Below are positions 54,805 through 64,000 of a DNA stretch of 64,000 bases, one piece after another. This stretch comes from Acidobacteriota bacterium (lineage in GTDB: Bacteria; Acidobacteriota; Polarisedimenticolia; Polarisedimenticolales; Polarisedimenticolaceae). The notes below the pieces were generated by a model that searched no databases, was not told the DNA's origin, and saw only the letters and a list, made by a program, of their open reading frames with translations. Positions within the stretch are counted from its first letter, which is position 1; every line of letters begins with the position of its first letter. The stretch spans positions 1-64,000 of the forward strand of contig JAOTYK010000015.1 in assembly GCA_029861955.1 (NCBI GenBank), in the 5' to 3' direction. The position numbers were made by a program, and so were the translations under genes.

Positions 54805-56076
54805 ATGGCCCTGCAAGGCACGATCGGAGACTTCGGTCTAGCGGACATCTTCCAGCTTATCGGCATCCAGAGGAAGACCGGCGTCCTCGAATTGGACAAC
54901 GGGGAGGATGGCGTCGCCGTCAAGTTCCTCGATGGTCACGTCGTTGGCGCCGATCTCCGAGCCTGCGGCGTCGAGACGCTACTGGGTAACGTGCTCGTGC
55001 GGACCGGCCGCATCACCGAGAAACAGCTTCAGGAATCGTTGGCGGTTCAGAAGAAGACACTCCAACGGCTTGGCTACGTCCTGGTCCGACGGGAGCTGAT
55101 CGACGAAGACGACCTCGTCGAGGCGTTGCGCGTGCAGTCGCTCCAGATCGTCTATCGACTCTTCCGCTGGCGCGTCGGCAGCTATTCGTTCAAGACCGCC
55201 GACGACATCGACTACGACAGCAAACACTTCGCACCGATTAGCGCCGAGACCATCCTGATGGAAGGCGCGCGAATGATCGACGAGTGGCCGATCATCGAGC
55301 GTCGAATCAAAAACGACCAGATGATCCTGCGTCCTACCGAGGCGGCTAAAGATCTCGACCTCGGGATGACGGCGATGGTCGAGGAAGACTTCGACATCGA
55401 TCTGGCCTTCGATCCCGATGGAGCGGCGGCCGCCGCGAAGAAGCCCGTCGACGCCCTGCAGCTCTCCGGCGAGGAGCAAGAAGTTCTGCTGCTGGTCGAT
55501 GGAGTTCGCACCGTCGGGGAGGTCAACGACCGTTCGACGCTGGGAGAGTTCGACACCTTCAGGATCCTCTCGGACCTGATGACTCGCAGCCTGGTCGAAG
55601 TCGTCGAGAAGCCGACGGCGGCCAACATCCCGAAGAAGCCGGCCGGGCTCCTGCAGAAACTGTTTGTCGTCGTCTCCCTCACGGTGGTCTTCGGAGCCGC
55701 GTTGATCGGGCTCGTGAGCCTGTCCTCCAACCCCCTGGCTCCCTGGCGGCTGACGGGGAGCGACACCGCCTCCCGCGAACTCCGCGCCTATGCCTCTCAG
55801 GCACGGGTCGATCGTCTTGACGAGGCCCTGCAGGTCTTCTATCTCGATGCGGGCACCTTCCCCGAGAGTCTCGAACTCCTGGCCGTCGGTGGCTACCTCC
55901 CGGAGTACGCCCTCTCGGACCCCTGGGGACGCCTCTACGGCTACCGGCTGTCCGACGGCGGATTCCAGATCTTCGGGATGGACGCCGACGGCGAGCCCAG
56001 CCCGACGCTGACGTTCTCTCGGAGCTTCACCCCCACCCAGCGGATGATGATGGGTGTCGGGCAGGACGACGAATAA
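54805..56076 (+). CDS. DUF4388 (PATAN) - type II pseudopilin-like fusion
   Basis: 423 residues. The N-terminal DUF4388 domain is clear: MALQGTIGDFGLADIFQLIG then RKTGVLELDNGEDGVAVKF. It is followed by a GspE-N-like helical repeat (LGNVLVRTGRITEKQLQESL; LGYVLVRRELIDEDDLVEAL, in part). After a second helical domain (LVDGVRTVGEVNDRS) there is one membrane helix near 286-307. The C-terminus (about 320-423) looks like a GspG-type minor-pilin head (YLDAGTFPESLELL ... DPWGRLYGYRL ... IFGMDADGEPSP). Cytoplasmic signalling domains joined to a pseudopilin head across a membrane would be unusual. The role is unknown. Confidence 0.7.
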   Translation: MALQGTIGDFGLADIFQLIGIQRKTGVLELDNGEDGVAVKFLDGHVVGADLRACGVETLLGNVLVRTGRITEKQLQESLAVQKKTLQRLGYVLVRRELIDEDDLVEALRVQSLQIVYRLFRWRVGSYSFKTADDIDYDSKHFAPISAETILMEGARMIDEWPIIERRIKNDQMILRPTEAAKDLDLGMTAMVEEDFDIDLAFDPDGAAAAAKKPVDALQLSGEEQEVLLLVDGVRTVGEVNDRSTLGEFDTFRILSDLMTRSLVEVVEKPTAANIPKKPAGLLQKLFVVVSLTVVFGAALIGLVSLSSNPLAPWRLTGSDTASRELRAYASQARVDRLDEALQVFYLDAGTFPESLELLAVGGYLPEYALSDPWGRLYGYRLSDGGFQIFGMDADGEPSPTLTFSRSFTPTQRMMMGVGQDDE

Positions 56077-56170
56077 CCCGCCTTTCCGCCGCGGATCTAC
56101 TTTTTGCCGTCCCCACGGGCTTGACAGCCCATTTCGGCCGTCTTAACCCGCCGCCATCGAGAAAATTTTG

Positions 56171-56185
56171 GGCCCCGGCGGGGCC
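56171..56185 (+). promoter_or_regulatory. dnaK leader with GC-rich hairpin
   Basis: GGCCCC-GGC-GGGGCC (56171-56185) forms a six-base-pair hairpin 17 bases before the dnaK ATG, just upstream of its GGAG ribosome site, where it could limit ribosome access at low temperature. Upstream, a perfect TTGACA lies at 56121-56126 but with a poor -10 (TAACCC). No CIRCE repeat is present, so HrcA control is not supported. Confidence 0.4.
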
Positions 56186-56202
56186 ATTTCGGAGACCAAG
56201 TC

Positions 56203-58122
<1,920 letters not shown>

Positions 58123-58133
58123 TCTTTCGAAGG

Positions 58134-58160
58134 GAGGCGGGCCGCAGGCCCGCCTCTTTT
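58134..58160 (+). terminator. Intrinsic terminator after dnaK
   Basis: A perfect ten-base-pair stem (GAGGCGGGCC, three-base loop GCA, GGCCCGCCTC) is followed immediately by TTTT. This is the clearest Rho-independent terminator in the window. It lies 12 bases after the dnaK stop, so hsp20 probably has its own promoter; TATCAT at 58165 is a possible -10. Confidence 0.85.
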
Positions 58161-58244
58161 CCGTTATCATGGGCTCGCCTCGCCCGGTTGGGCCCGGTGA
58201 TAGATCGCTGCCCCGTCGATAGACGGGTCGGATGGGGACGACGG

Positions 58245-58691
58245 ATGGCTCAAAAGGAACGCGACCCGCTGGACGAAATGCTCGGCGTGCAAAAGCGGCT
58301 CAACAACCTCTTCGAGAATGCCCTGACCAGGACCGAGTTCGAGGCCCACGGCGGCCTCGAGTACTGGACGCCTGTGGCCGACATCTTCGCCGCCGACGAC
58401 ACGTTCCAGGTCTTCCTGGAGCTTCCCGGCCTACAGCAGGACCAGATCGAACTCCGCATCGATGGCGAGCAGCTGGTCGTCGAGGGAGAGCGTCGGGCCG
58501 AGCGAGAGGCCGACGGCCGACGTTTCCATCGGGTCGAGCGCTCATCCGGACGATTCATGCGACGGATCGACCTTCCCGCCGACGCCGATCGCGACCAGAT
58601 CGACGCCGCTTTCGAGAACGGCCTGCTCCAGGTCACGCTTCCGCGCACACGCAACCCAAAACCGGGCCCCATCCGGGTGAAAATCCGCTAG
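58245..58691 (+). CDS. Small heat-shock protein (Hsp20/alpha-crystallin)
   Basis: 148 residues. The alpha-crystallin domain spans about 45-140: WTPVADIFAADDTFQVFLELPG at its start, GEQLVVEGERRAERE, RFMRRIDLPADAD and the closing FENGLLQVTLPR (A-x-x-x-n-G-v-L motif). It holds unfolding proteins for DnaK. The ATG at 58245 follows GGGGAC; the frame is open upstream to 58188 but without a ribosome site. Confidence 0.92.
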   Translation: MAQKERDPLDEMLGVQKRLNNLFENALTRTEFEAHGGLEYWTPVADIFAADDTFQVFLELPGLQQDQIELRIDGEQLVVEGERRAEREADGRRFHRVERSSGRFMRRIDLPADADRDQIDAAFENGLLQVTLPRTRNPKPGPIRVKIR

Positions 58692-58731
58692 TCACCCTCT
58701 CGGGTGGCTCCCGTTCCACGTTGCGGCAGGT

Positions 58732-58740
58732 GTTATACTG
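58732..58740 (+). promoter_or_regulatory. Extended -10 before the sigma factor gene
   Basis: TGT directly followed by TATACT (five of six) lies 23 bases before the ATG at 58764. No convincing -35 hexamer exists at the usual distance, as in the other extended -10 sites of this window. Confidence 0.5.
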
Positions 58741-58763
58741 CCGCTCGCTTTCAGCAAGGAACC

Positions 58764-59621
58764 ATGGAAGAGAAACGCGAAGAACCGCGGGTTGCGAGTT
58801 CCGAGTCCCTGAAGAAGTACCTCAAGGAGATTTCGCGGCTTACGCGGATCACTCCCCAGGAGGAAAAGGATCTCGGCCGCAAGATCGCCAAGGGCGACGC
58901 CAAGGCCCTGCGTCGGTTGGTCGAGGCCAATCTGCGGTTTGTGGTGTCGTACGCAAAACGTTATCGAGGTTGCGGCCTCTCCTTCCTGGATCTGATCAAT
59001 GAAGGCAATATCGGCCTGATCGAGGCGGCCAAGCGTTTCGATCCGGACAAGGGTGTGAAGTTCATCACCTACGCCGTCTGGTGGGTCCGGCAGGCGATCA
59101 TCCACGCCCTCTCCGATCAGAGCGGCGCCTTCCGTCTCCCGCAGAAACAGGCCAACCTGCTCTACCGGATCGGCAAGGCGCAGTCGCAGATGCGGATCGA
59201 GTTGAAGCGCATCCCATCGACCGAAGAGATCGCCGAGCGGATGGAAGTTCCGGTCAAGGATGTCACCAACCTGCTGCTGGTCGCGGACGAGAATATCTCG
59301 CTCTCGGCGGTGATCGACGAGGAACACGATTTCCATCTCTCCGACAAGATCGAGCAAGAGACGATGCCCTCGGCAGACTTCGTCCTTCTCCGCAATTCAC
59401 TGAAGACACTCCTGCGTAATGCCCTGACCGAATTGGACCCCAAAGAGGAACGGGTGGTCCGCCAACGATTCGGGCTGGACGGCTCGGATCCCAAGACGCT
59501 CAAGGAGATCGGCGAGATGTTGAATCTCTCCCGAGAGCGGATCCGGCAGATCGAGGCGCAGGCCCTCGAGAAATTGCATCGATCGCACAAGTGTCAGCAG
59601 CTACGTGGTTACCTGAACTAG
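58764..59621 (+). CDS. RNA polymerase sigma-70 family factor (RpoD/RpoS-like, group 2 size)
   Basis: 285 residues. Region 1.2 is SSESLKKYLKEISRLTRITPQEEK. Region 2 has LVEANLRFVVSYAKRYRG, LIEAAKRFDPDKGVKFITYA and WWVRQAII. Region 3 has RLPQKQANLLYRIGKAQ and IAERMEVPV. Region 4 has LDPKEERVVRQRFGLDG and LKEIGEMLNLSRERIRQIE. Region 1.1 and the large non-conserved insert of housekeeping sigma are absent, so it is likely an alternative group 2 factor. Its neighbours are heat-shock genes. The ATG has AAGGA upstream. Confidence 0.9.
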   Translation: MEEKREEPRVASSESLKKYLKEISRLTRITPQEEKDLGRKIAKGDAKALRRLVEANLRFVVSYAKRYRGCGLSFLDLINEGNIGLIEAAKRFDPDKGVKFITYAVWWVRQAIIHALSDQSGAFRLPQKQANLLYRIGKAQSQMRIELKRIPSTEEIAERMEVPVKDVTNLLLVADENISLSAVIDEEHDFHLSDKIEQETMPSADFVLLRNSLKTLLRNALTELDPKEERVVRQRFGLDGSDPKTLKEIGEMLNLSRERIRQIEAQALEKLHRSHKCQQLRGYLN

Positions 59622-59633
59622 GACGAGGCAGTT

Positions 59634-60389
59634 TTGGCGTCCGAGTGCCCCATCTGCAACGGAACGGGATTCGCGCTGAGCACCGCGGATGGCGGCGTGA
59701 TCAACTCGGTGCGCTGCGAGTGTGAGAAGGAGCGTCTCGCCGATAAGCTCCTGCGGCGCGCAAAAATCCCGAAGCGCTACGCGCATTGCAGGTTTGATTC
59801 GTTCGAGCCTTCCAACGAAACGCTCGCGCCTGCGCTCCATCTTTGCCAAGGTTGGGTCGATGGATTCCTCTCGCAGAAGCAGGGAATGCTGTTGATGGGG
59901 CCTCCCGGAACTGGCAAGACGCATCTAGCCGTGTCCATGGCGCGTGAGGTTGTTGAGCGCTACAAGCAAACGGTTCTTTTTTATGAACAGCGTGCACTCT
60001 TCAAAGCACTCCAGGCGACATTTGACGATGGCGGGGTTAAGGAGGCAGAGGTCTTGCGTCCGGTTTTGGATTGCGACCTGTTAGTCCTTGACGATCTGGG
60101 TGCCGGCCGGACCACCCATTGGGGCAAAGACGTACTGCACGACATAATCGCGCAGCGTTACAACGACGAACGCCTGGTAATAATCACGACAAACCTCACA
60201 TGGGCGAAGGAACATTCGGTTCCCAGTTCGGACCGAAGAGACCTTCCGACATCGCTACAAGATCGGCTCGGCGATCCGCTTCTTTCGCGACTCAGCGAGA
60301 TGTGTGAGATCCTTAAATTGAAAGGGCGCGATTATCGTGCTCACGAGAAGAAGTATCCAAACCGTGCGGACGGAAAACACGATGTCTGA
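59634..60389 (+). CDS. DnaC/IstB-like AAA+ ATPase with zinc motif
   Basis: 251 residues. An N-terminal cysteine cluster (CPICNGTG, then CECE near 23-26) precedes a helical linker and an AAA+ core. Walker A is GPPGTGKTHLAV near 96-107, Walker B is LLVLDDLGAG near 145-154, and sensor IITTNL is present. It resembles DnaC/DnaI helicase loaders and transposon IstB ATPases. No transposase is adjacent, so a helicase loader is the better guess. The start is TTG at 59634 behind GAGG. Codon use looks less GC-rich than the neighbours. Confidence 0.78.
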   Translation: MASECPICNGTGFALSTADGGVINSVRCECEKERLADKLLRRAKIPKRYAHCRFDSFEPSNETLAPALHLCQGWVDGFLSQKQGMLLMGPPGTGKTHLAVSMAREVVERYKQTVLFYEQRALFKALQATFDDGGVKEAEVLRPVLDCDLLVLDDLGAGRTTHWGKDVLHDIIAQRYNDERLVIITTNLTWAKEHSVPSSDRRDLPTSLQDRLGDPLLSRLSEMCEILKLKGRDYRAHEKKYPNRADGKHDV

Positions 60390-61173
60390 AGCCGCCTTCG
60401 AATTCCTCAAGATTCAGATTGATTCACACATCGGCTGGTTAACAATCGACCGCCCAAAGAAGCTCAACGCCTTAAATCGGCGGGTGATGGAAGAGATCGA
60501 CGCGGCCGTCGCTGATGCCATCGACGACGGCAGTGTCGGCGTCCTCGTGATCACCGGAAGTGGTGAGAAGGCGTTCGTGGCCGGTGCCGACATCGCCGAG
60601 ATGGCGTCGATGGATCCGGCGGAGGCGCAGCGATTCTCCGGGTTCCTTCAGCGAGTCCTCGCGAGGATCGAGCGTTCCCCGAAGCCGGTGATCGCCGCGG
60701 TTAACGGATTTGCGTTGGGCGGCGGTTGTGAGCTGGCGCTGGCCTGTCATCTCCGCATCGCGGCGGAGAACGCACGCTTCGGACAACCGGAAGTCGGCCT
60801 CGGTCTGATGCCCGGCGCCGGTGGAACCATTCGACTTCCACGCATCGTGGGTCGCGGTCATGCGCTGGACCTGATTCTCCGTGGGCAGATGATCGACGCC
60901 ACCGAGGCCCACCGGATCGGCCTCGCCAATCGGGTCGTGCCCGCGGCGGAGCTCACCGAGACGGTCGAGCAGTACGCCAAGGGGCTGTTGAAGATGGGCC
61001 CCCAGGCGGTCTCTCGTTGCCTCGAGGCGGTGATCTCGGGCGCCGAGACTTCGCAGGACGAGGCGATGCGGCTCGAGTCCAGCCTGTTTGGTCTATGTTT
61101 CGCCACCGAGGACATGCAGGAGGGGACCACCGCGTTTCTCGAAAAGCGGAAGGCCTCTTTCAAGGGTCGCTGA
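60382..61173 (+). CDS. Enoyl-CoA hydratase/isomerase family protein
   Basis: 263-residue crotonase-fold enzyme. LTIDRPKKLNALNRRVM, the oxyanion-hole block AFVAGADIAEMASM and FALGGGCELALACHLRIA are present. The catalytic glutamates lie in GGGCE and near PEVGLGLMPG. It probably hydrates a short-chain enoyl-CoA, as in butyrate, crotonate or fatty-acid metabolism. Its ATG overlaps the loader gene end by eight bases. Partner dehydrogenases are not in this window, though ETF is. Confidence 0.9.
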   Translation: MSEAAFEFLKIQIDSHIGWLTIDRPKKLNALNRRVMEEIDAAVADAIDDGSVGVLVITGSGEKAFVAGADIAEMASMDPAEAQRFSGFLQRVLARIERSPKPVIAAVNGFALGGGCELALACHLRIAAENARFGQPEVGLGLMPGAGGTIRLPRIVGRGHALDLILRGQMIDATEAHRIGLANRVVPAAELTETVEQYAKGLLKMGPQAVSRCLEAVISGAETSQDEAMRLESSLFGLCFATEDMQEGTTAFLEKRKASFKGR

Positions 61174-61176
61174 CCC

Positions 61177-63135
61177 TTGCGTCGTCTCAGGATCCTACAG
61201 TTCGTCCTACCCGCCCTCCTCGTGCTCTTTGTGGTGTGGCTCGTGGTCGAGTTTCGGGCGGTCGACGATGCGACCAAGCCCGAGATTGAACGCGACAACT
61301 CCGACGAGAGAGTCATCACCGGCGTCGAATGGGTCGAGACCGTGGGCGGCACCCGAAAACTCAGCGCCTTCGTCGGAGAGCTTGTCGAGGCGGATGAGGG
61401 TCGTCTGCACTTCGTCCAGATCCGAAACTTCACCTTCTATCGTCGCGATCAGCAGCAGCCGGTCGAGATCGATGCCGACCGAGGTGTCCTGAGCGGCCCG
61501 CCGGGTGCACGACGGATCGATTTCGAGGGGCGGGTTGTGTTCCGTGACCTTCGGGACGGATTGACACTGCGGATTCCGGACCTCCGAGTGGATGAGGCGG
61601 CGGGCGAGGCGTGGGCCGACGATGCCGTCGTGATCGAAGCGGGCAACGTCGGCGGGAGTGCCGGCGCTCTGGTCTACGGCCTGGAGGGTCAGCCCACACG
61701 ATTCGAGAATCTCGATCTCACCGGAGACGACGGCACCCGACTGCAGGCACGACAGGCGTTGCTCTTCGATGGGCTCGACGATGCGGAGTTGGTCGGTGAC
61801 GTCCGGATCGAGGGTCCCAGCGGTGACCGCTTCGAGGCCGACCGCGCCAGATTTCTGCGCAAGGACGGACGCCTGAGTTGGATCCGGGCCCAGGGCGCCG
61901 TCCAGGCCGAGTTCTCCAAGGAGAACGATGCTCCGATGCGAACCGCCGGGGACGAGCTCGAGGCGGACTGGGACCGCAGCGGTGCGCCTGAGCGGGTGCA
62001 TATGCGTGGCAGCGCAGAGCTGACGCTGGGTGCGCACTCGATCCACGGAGACGACATCGAAACGATTCGACGAACCGACACCGACCAGGGGATCCGCTGG
62101 GCCCTCGGCGCGACCGGCACCGTAGTCGTTCAGGGCGCGTTGGCCGATGGGCGGGGTTGGTTGCGCTGCAATCGATTCCAGGCCGAGGCCGACGCAGAGG
62201 GTGGCCTGCTGGGTGCCGAGGCCAGCGGGGAAGTTCGATTCAAGGGCGGTGGCGCGGAGGCTTCCGCGTCCCGTGCGACCCTACGCGATGGCGATGATCG
62301 GATGCAGATCATTCTGTGGGGTACCCCCCGTCGCAAGGCAAGATTGACCCGCGAACGATTGGAAGTCGCGGCGGTGCAGATTCGAACCGATTCGACCGGT
62401 AGCTTCCTGGATGCAAGCGGCAAGGTCGAAGCAACCGTACTCCCGACCGCTGCGGGCGAGGAGGCAGGTCCACTGCAGGGGATGTTTCACACCGCAGAAG
62501 CGATCCACTTCGTCTCGGAGACGATGGAGGGGAAGGACCACGGCCGCGTGACAACGTTCCGCGGGACCGTTCGCGCGTGGCAGGGCGAACGAAACCTGTC
62601 AGCAGAGACGGTCACGCTTCAGCGAGATGCGCGCACACTGCACGCAAGCGAGCGGGTCTCGAGTCGATTCCCTCGCCGGGAGGATCAGCCGGGCACCGCC
62701 GCCGAGGACTTCATCCAGATCGTGGCCGACACGCTGAATTTCAGCGACGCGCAACGTCGTGCGGTGTACGAGGGTCACGTCCGTGTCCGGCTCACCGAGG
62801 GCTGGGTGGAGACGACACGACTGGAGGCCGACCTACTGGAGGATGGGGGCATCGAGGAGATTCGAGGGCTCGGCGCGGTCCGCCTCGAGTTTCGACGTCC
62901 ATCGGACGAAGGGGAAGACGAGGAGTGGATCCACGGAAATGCCGACCGGCTGGTCTACGTTCCGGCCGATGAGACGATCGTCCTTTACGGCGATACGACG
63001 CCGGCAACGGTCACGCAGGTTGGGGCCGGGGAAAGCCGTGCACGGGTGTTACGCTATCGATTGGACTCCGGTCAGCTCGAGGTCGACTCGGGCGACTCGG
63101 ATCACGGCAGTATCCGAACAGGGGAGCCAGGTTAA
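61177..63135 (+). CDS. Fused LptC-LptA lipopolysaccharide-transport protein
   Basis: 652 residues. Residues 1-30 have one membrane helix (ILQFVLPALLVLFVVWLVV) typical of LptC. About 40-190 is an LptC-like beta-jellyroll (LSAFVGELVEADEGRLHFVQ). Further OstA/LptA-like repeats follow to the end (VYEGHVRVRLTEGWVETTRLEADLL; IHGNADRLVYVPADETIVLYG, in part). Normally LptC and LptA are separate proteins forming a bridge for LPS. Here both appear on one chain, directly before lptB. The start is a TTG at 61177, three bases after the hydratase stop; its ribosome site is weak. Confidence 0.75.
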   Translation: MRRLRILQFVLPALLVLFVVWLVVEFRAVDDATKPEIERDNSDERVITGVEWVETVGGTRKLSAFVGELVEADEGRLHFVQIRNFTFYRRDQQQPVEIDADRGVLSGPPGARRIDFEGRVVFRDLRDGLTLRIPDLRVDEAAGEAWADDAVVIEAGNVGGSAGALVYGLEGQPTRFENLDLTGDDGTRLQARQALLFDGLDDAELVGDVRIEGPSGDRFEADRARFLRKDGRLSWIRAQGAVQAEFSKENDAPMRTAGDELEADWDRSGAPERVHMRGSAELTLGAHSIHGDDIETIRRTDTDQGIRWALGATGTVVVQGALADGRGWLRCNRFQAEADAEGGLLGAEASGEVRFKGGGAEASASRATLRDGDDRMQIILWGTPRRKARLTRERLEVAAVQIRTDSTGSFLDASGKVEATVLPTAAGEEAGPLQGMFHTAEAIHFVSETMEGKDHGRVTTFRGTVRAWQGERNLSAETVTLQRDARTLHASERVSSRFPRREDQPGTAAEDFIQIVADTLNFSDAQRRAVYEGHVRVRLTEGWVETTRLEADLLEDGGIEEIRGLGAVRLEFRRPSDEGEDEEWIHGNADRLVYVPADETIVLYGDTTPATVTQVGAGESRARVLRYRLDSGQLEVDSGDSDHGSIRTGEPG

Positions 63136-63860
63136 TGGAGGGTCTCTCGGCCCACGACCTCGAAAAGAGTTTCGGCGGTCGCAAGGTCGTCGATGGCGTC
63201 TCGATCGAGATCCGTAAGGGTGAAGTGGTGGGCCTGTTGGGTCCGAACGGCGCCGGCAAGACGACGTCATTTCATTTGATCCTGGGACTCGTTCCGCCAA
63301 ACGGAGGTCGGGTCACCCTGAACGGCAAGGACATCACGACCCTGCCGATGTATCTGCGTGCACGTCGCGGCGTCGGCTACCTCCCCCAGGAGGCATCCAT
63401 CTTTCGTCGTATGTCCGTCGAGGAGAACCTACTCGCCGTTCTGGAGATGGGCCCTCTCTCACGGGAAGAACGACGGGCCCGCTGCGACTCGCTGCTTCAG
63501 GAATTCGGGCTGGAACGAATCGCCCGCTCGCCCGGCTATGCATTGTCCGGCGGCGAACGTCGACGTGCCGAGATTGCACGGGCGTTGGCCAGCGACCCCG
63601 ATTACATGATGCTGGATGAACCGTTCGCGGGAATCGACCCTATCGCAGTTTCAGATTTGCAACGCATCGTGGTGCAATTGAAAGAAAAAGGGCTCGGAGT
63701 CCTCATTACGGATCACAACGTGCGTGAGACTTTACAGATCACGGAACGCGCCTATATTATCAGTCAGGGAAAGATTTTTAGGCACGGAACCCCCGCGGAA
63801 TTGGCCTCCGATGCAGAGGTCCGTAGGGTATATCTCGGAGACAACTTCAAGCTGCACTAG
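63135..63860 (+). CDS. lptB: LPS export ABC transporter ATPase LptB
   Basis: 241 residues. Walker A GPNGAGKT is at 36-43, and the Q-loop is in YLPQEASIF. The ABC signature is LSGGERRRAEIARAL, Walker B is YMMLDEPFAG, and the switch histidine is in LITDHNVRETL. It powers lipopolysaccharide extraction with LptF/LptG. The ATG overlaps the stop of the fused lptC-lptA gene. The order lptC-lptA-lptB-rpoN is conserved in proteobacteria. Confidence 0.95.
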   Translation: MEGLSAHDLEKSFGGRKVVDGVSIEIRKGEVVGLLGPNGAGKTTSFHLILGLVPPNGGRVTLNGKDITTLPMYLRARRGVGYLPQEASIFRRMSVEENLLAVLEMGPLSREERRARCDSLLQEFGLERIARSPGYALSGGERRRAEIARALASDPDYMMLDEPFAGIDPIAVSDLQRIVVQLKEKGLGVLITDHNVRETLQITERAYIISQGKIFRHGTPAELASDAEVRRVYLGDNFKLH

Positions 63861-63883
63861 TGCAAGCCTGAGTGACGCACGCG

Positions 63884-64000
63884 ATGGCCCTCGAGCAAAA
63901 ACTTAGCGTCAAGATGAGCCAGCGACTGGTGATGACACCGTCGTTGCAGCAGGCGATCAAGCTACTCCAGATGTCCAAGCTGGAGCTTGTCGACGAGGTC
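63884..64000 (+). CDS. rpoN: RNA polymerase sigma-54 factor, N-terminal part
   Basis: The ATG at 63884 begins MALEQKLSVKMSQRLVMTPS, then LQQAIKLLQMSKLEL, a typical sigma-54 region I that binds activators and blocks open-complex formation. The 39 visible residues run to the right edge. It follows lptB by 23 bases, as in many genomes. Confidence 0.9.
   Translation, partial: MALEQKLSVKMSQRLVMTPSLQQAIKLLQMSKLELVDEV

Noticed and set aside
56101-56202. CIRCE or sigma-32 heat-shock promoter for dnaK
   Set aside because: I looked for the TTAGCACTC/GAGTGCTAA repeat and for CTTGAA/CCCCAT spacing; neither fits.
59634-60389. IstB of an IS21 insertion sequence
   Set aside because: No IstA transposase, terminal repeats or target duplication is seen; a helicase loader fits better.

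Overview
The window is a GC-rich, densely packed bacterial chromosome segment. It holds about 57 protein genes (two cut by the window edges), three tRNA genes, and many four-base ATGA/GTGA stop-start overlaps. The cell is Gram-negative: there is lipopolysaccharide export (LptC/LptA, LptB), a TamB/Omp85 machine, and lipoprotein and exported signal peptides. It also carries HPr kinase, a bacillus-like phoH-ybeY-era-recO-glyQS block, PPDK, and DUF4388, DUF1844 and lysine-tailed DksA proteins. That mix suggests a member of the Acidobacteriota, but this is inference from gene content, not a phylogenetic result. I see no phage, insertion sequence, CRISPR or plasmid gene.

Layout. 1-3.4 kb: an exported protein cut by the edge, then hisS-aspS. 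3.5-17 kb: a LysM lipoprotein, phoH, a 7TM-HD phosphohydrolase, ybeY, a CBS/CorC protein, era, recO, glyQ, glyS and ppdK. 17-24 kb: a lysine-tailed DksA-like protein, then a giant ORF (about 2,058 residues) that joins a TamB-like half to an Omp85/TamA-like half and appears to start at AUC. 24.2-27.4 kb: a stand-alone sigma-70 region-4 protein on the minus strand, mutL and a lytic transglycosylase. 27.5-34.1 kb: a DUF4388/TPR protein, then yceD-rpmF-fabH-fabD-fabG-acpP-fabF; fabG is frameshifted in this sequence. 34.2-42.7 kb: etfBA, a minus-strand type II GAPDH-like dehydrogenase divergent from hprK-rapZ-EIIA-HPr-EI, a cupin and a MerR regulator. 42.8-52 kb: two tRNA-Pro genes flanking surE-pcm-yqaA, then an rRNA methyltransferase, apt, tRNA-Arg, a TPR protein, ssb, dtd, xerD, a poly(A)-polymerase-family gene, accA and mazG. 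52-64 kb: a DUF1844 protein, a TPR membrane protein, a DUF4388-pseudopilin fusion, dnaK, hsp20, a sigma-70 factor, a DnaC-like loader, an enoyl-CoA hydratase, a fused lptC/lptA, lptB and the start of rpoN.

How the parts relate. Most genes are core housekeeping: translation, fatty-acid synthesis, envelope building, repair and chaperones. A phosphotransfer relay without a sugar permease sits beside a glycolytic-type dehydrogenase whose promoter holds a palindromic operator, which suggests carbon-flux signalling. The most unusual content is structural. Two transport bridges that cross the envelope (TAM and Lpt) are each encoded as one fused polypeptide. There are also two odd RNA-polymerase-related proteins: an orphan sigma region 4, and a DksA-like protein with a histone-H1-like tail.
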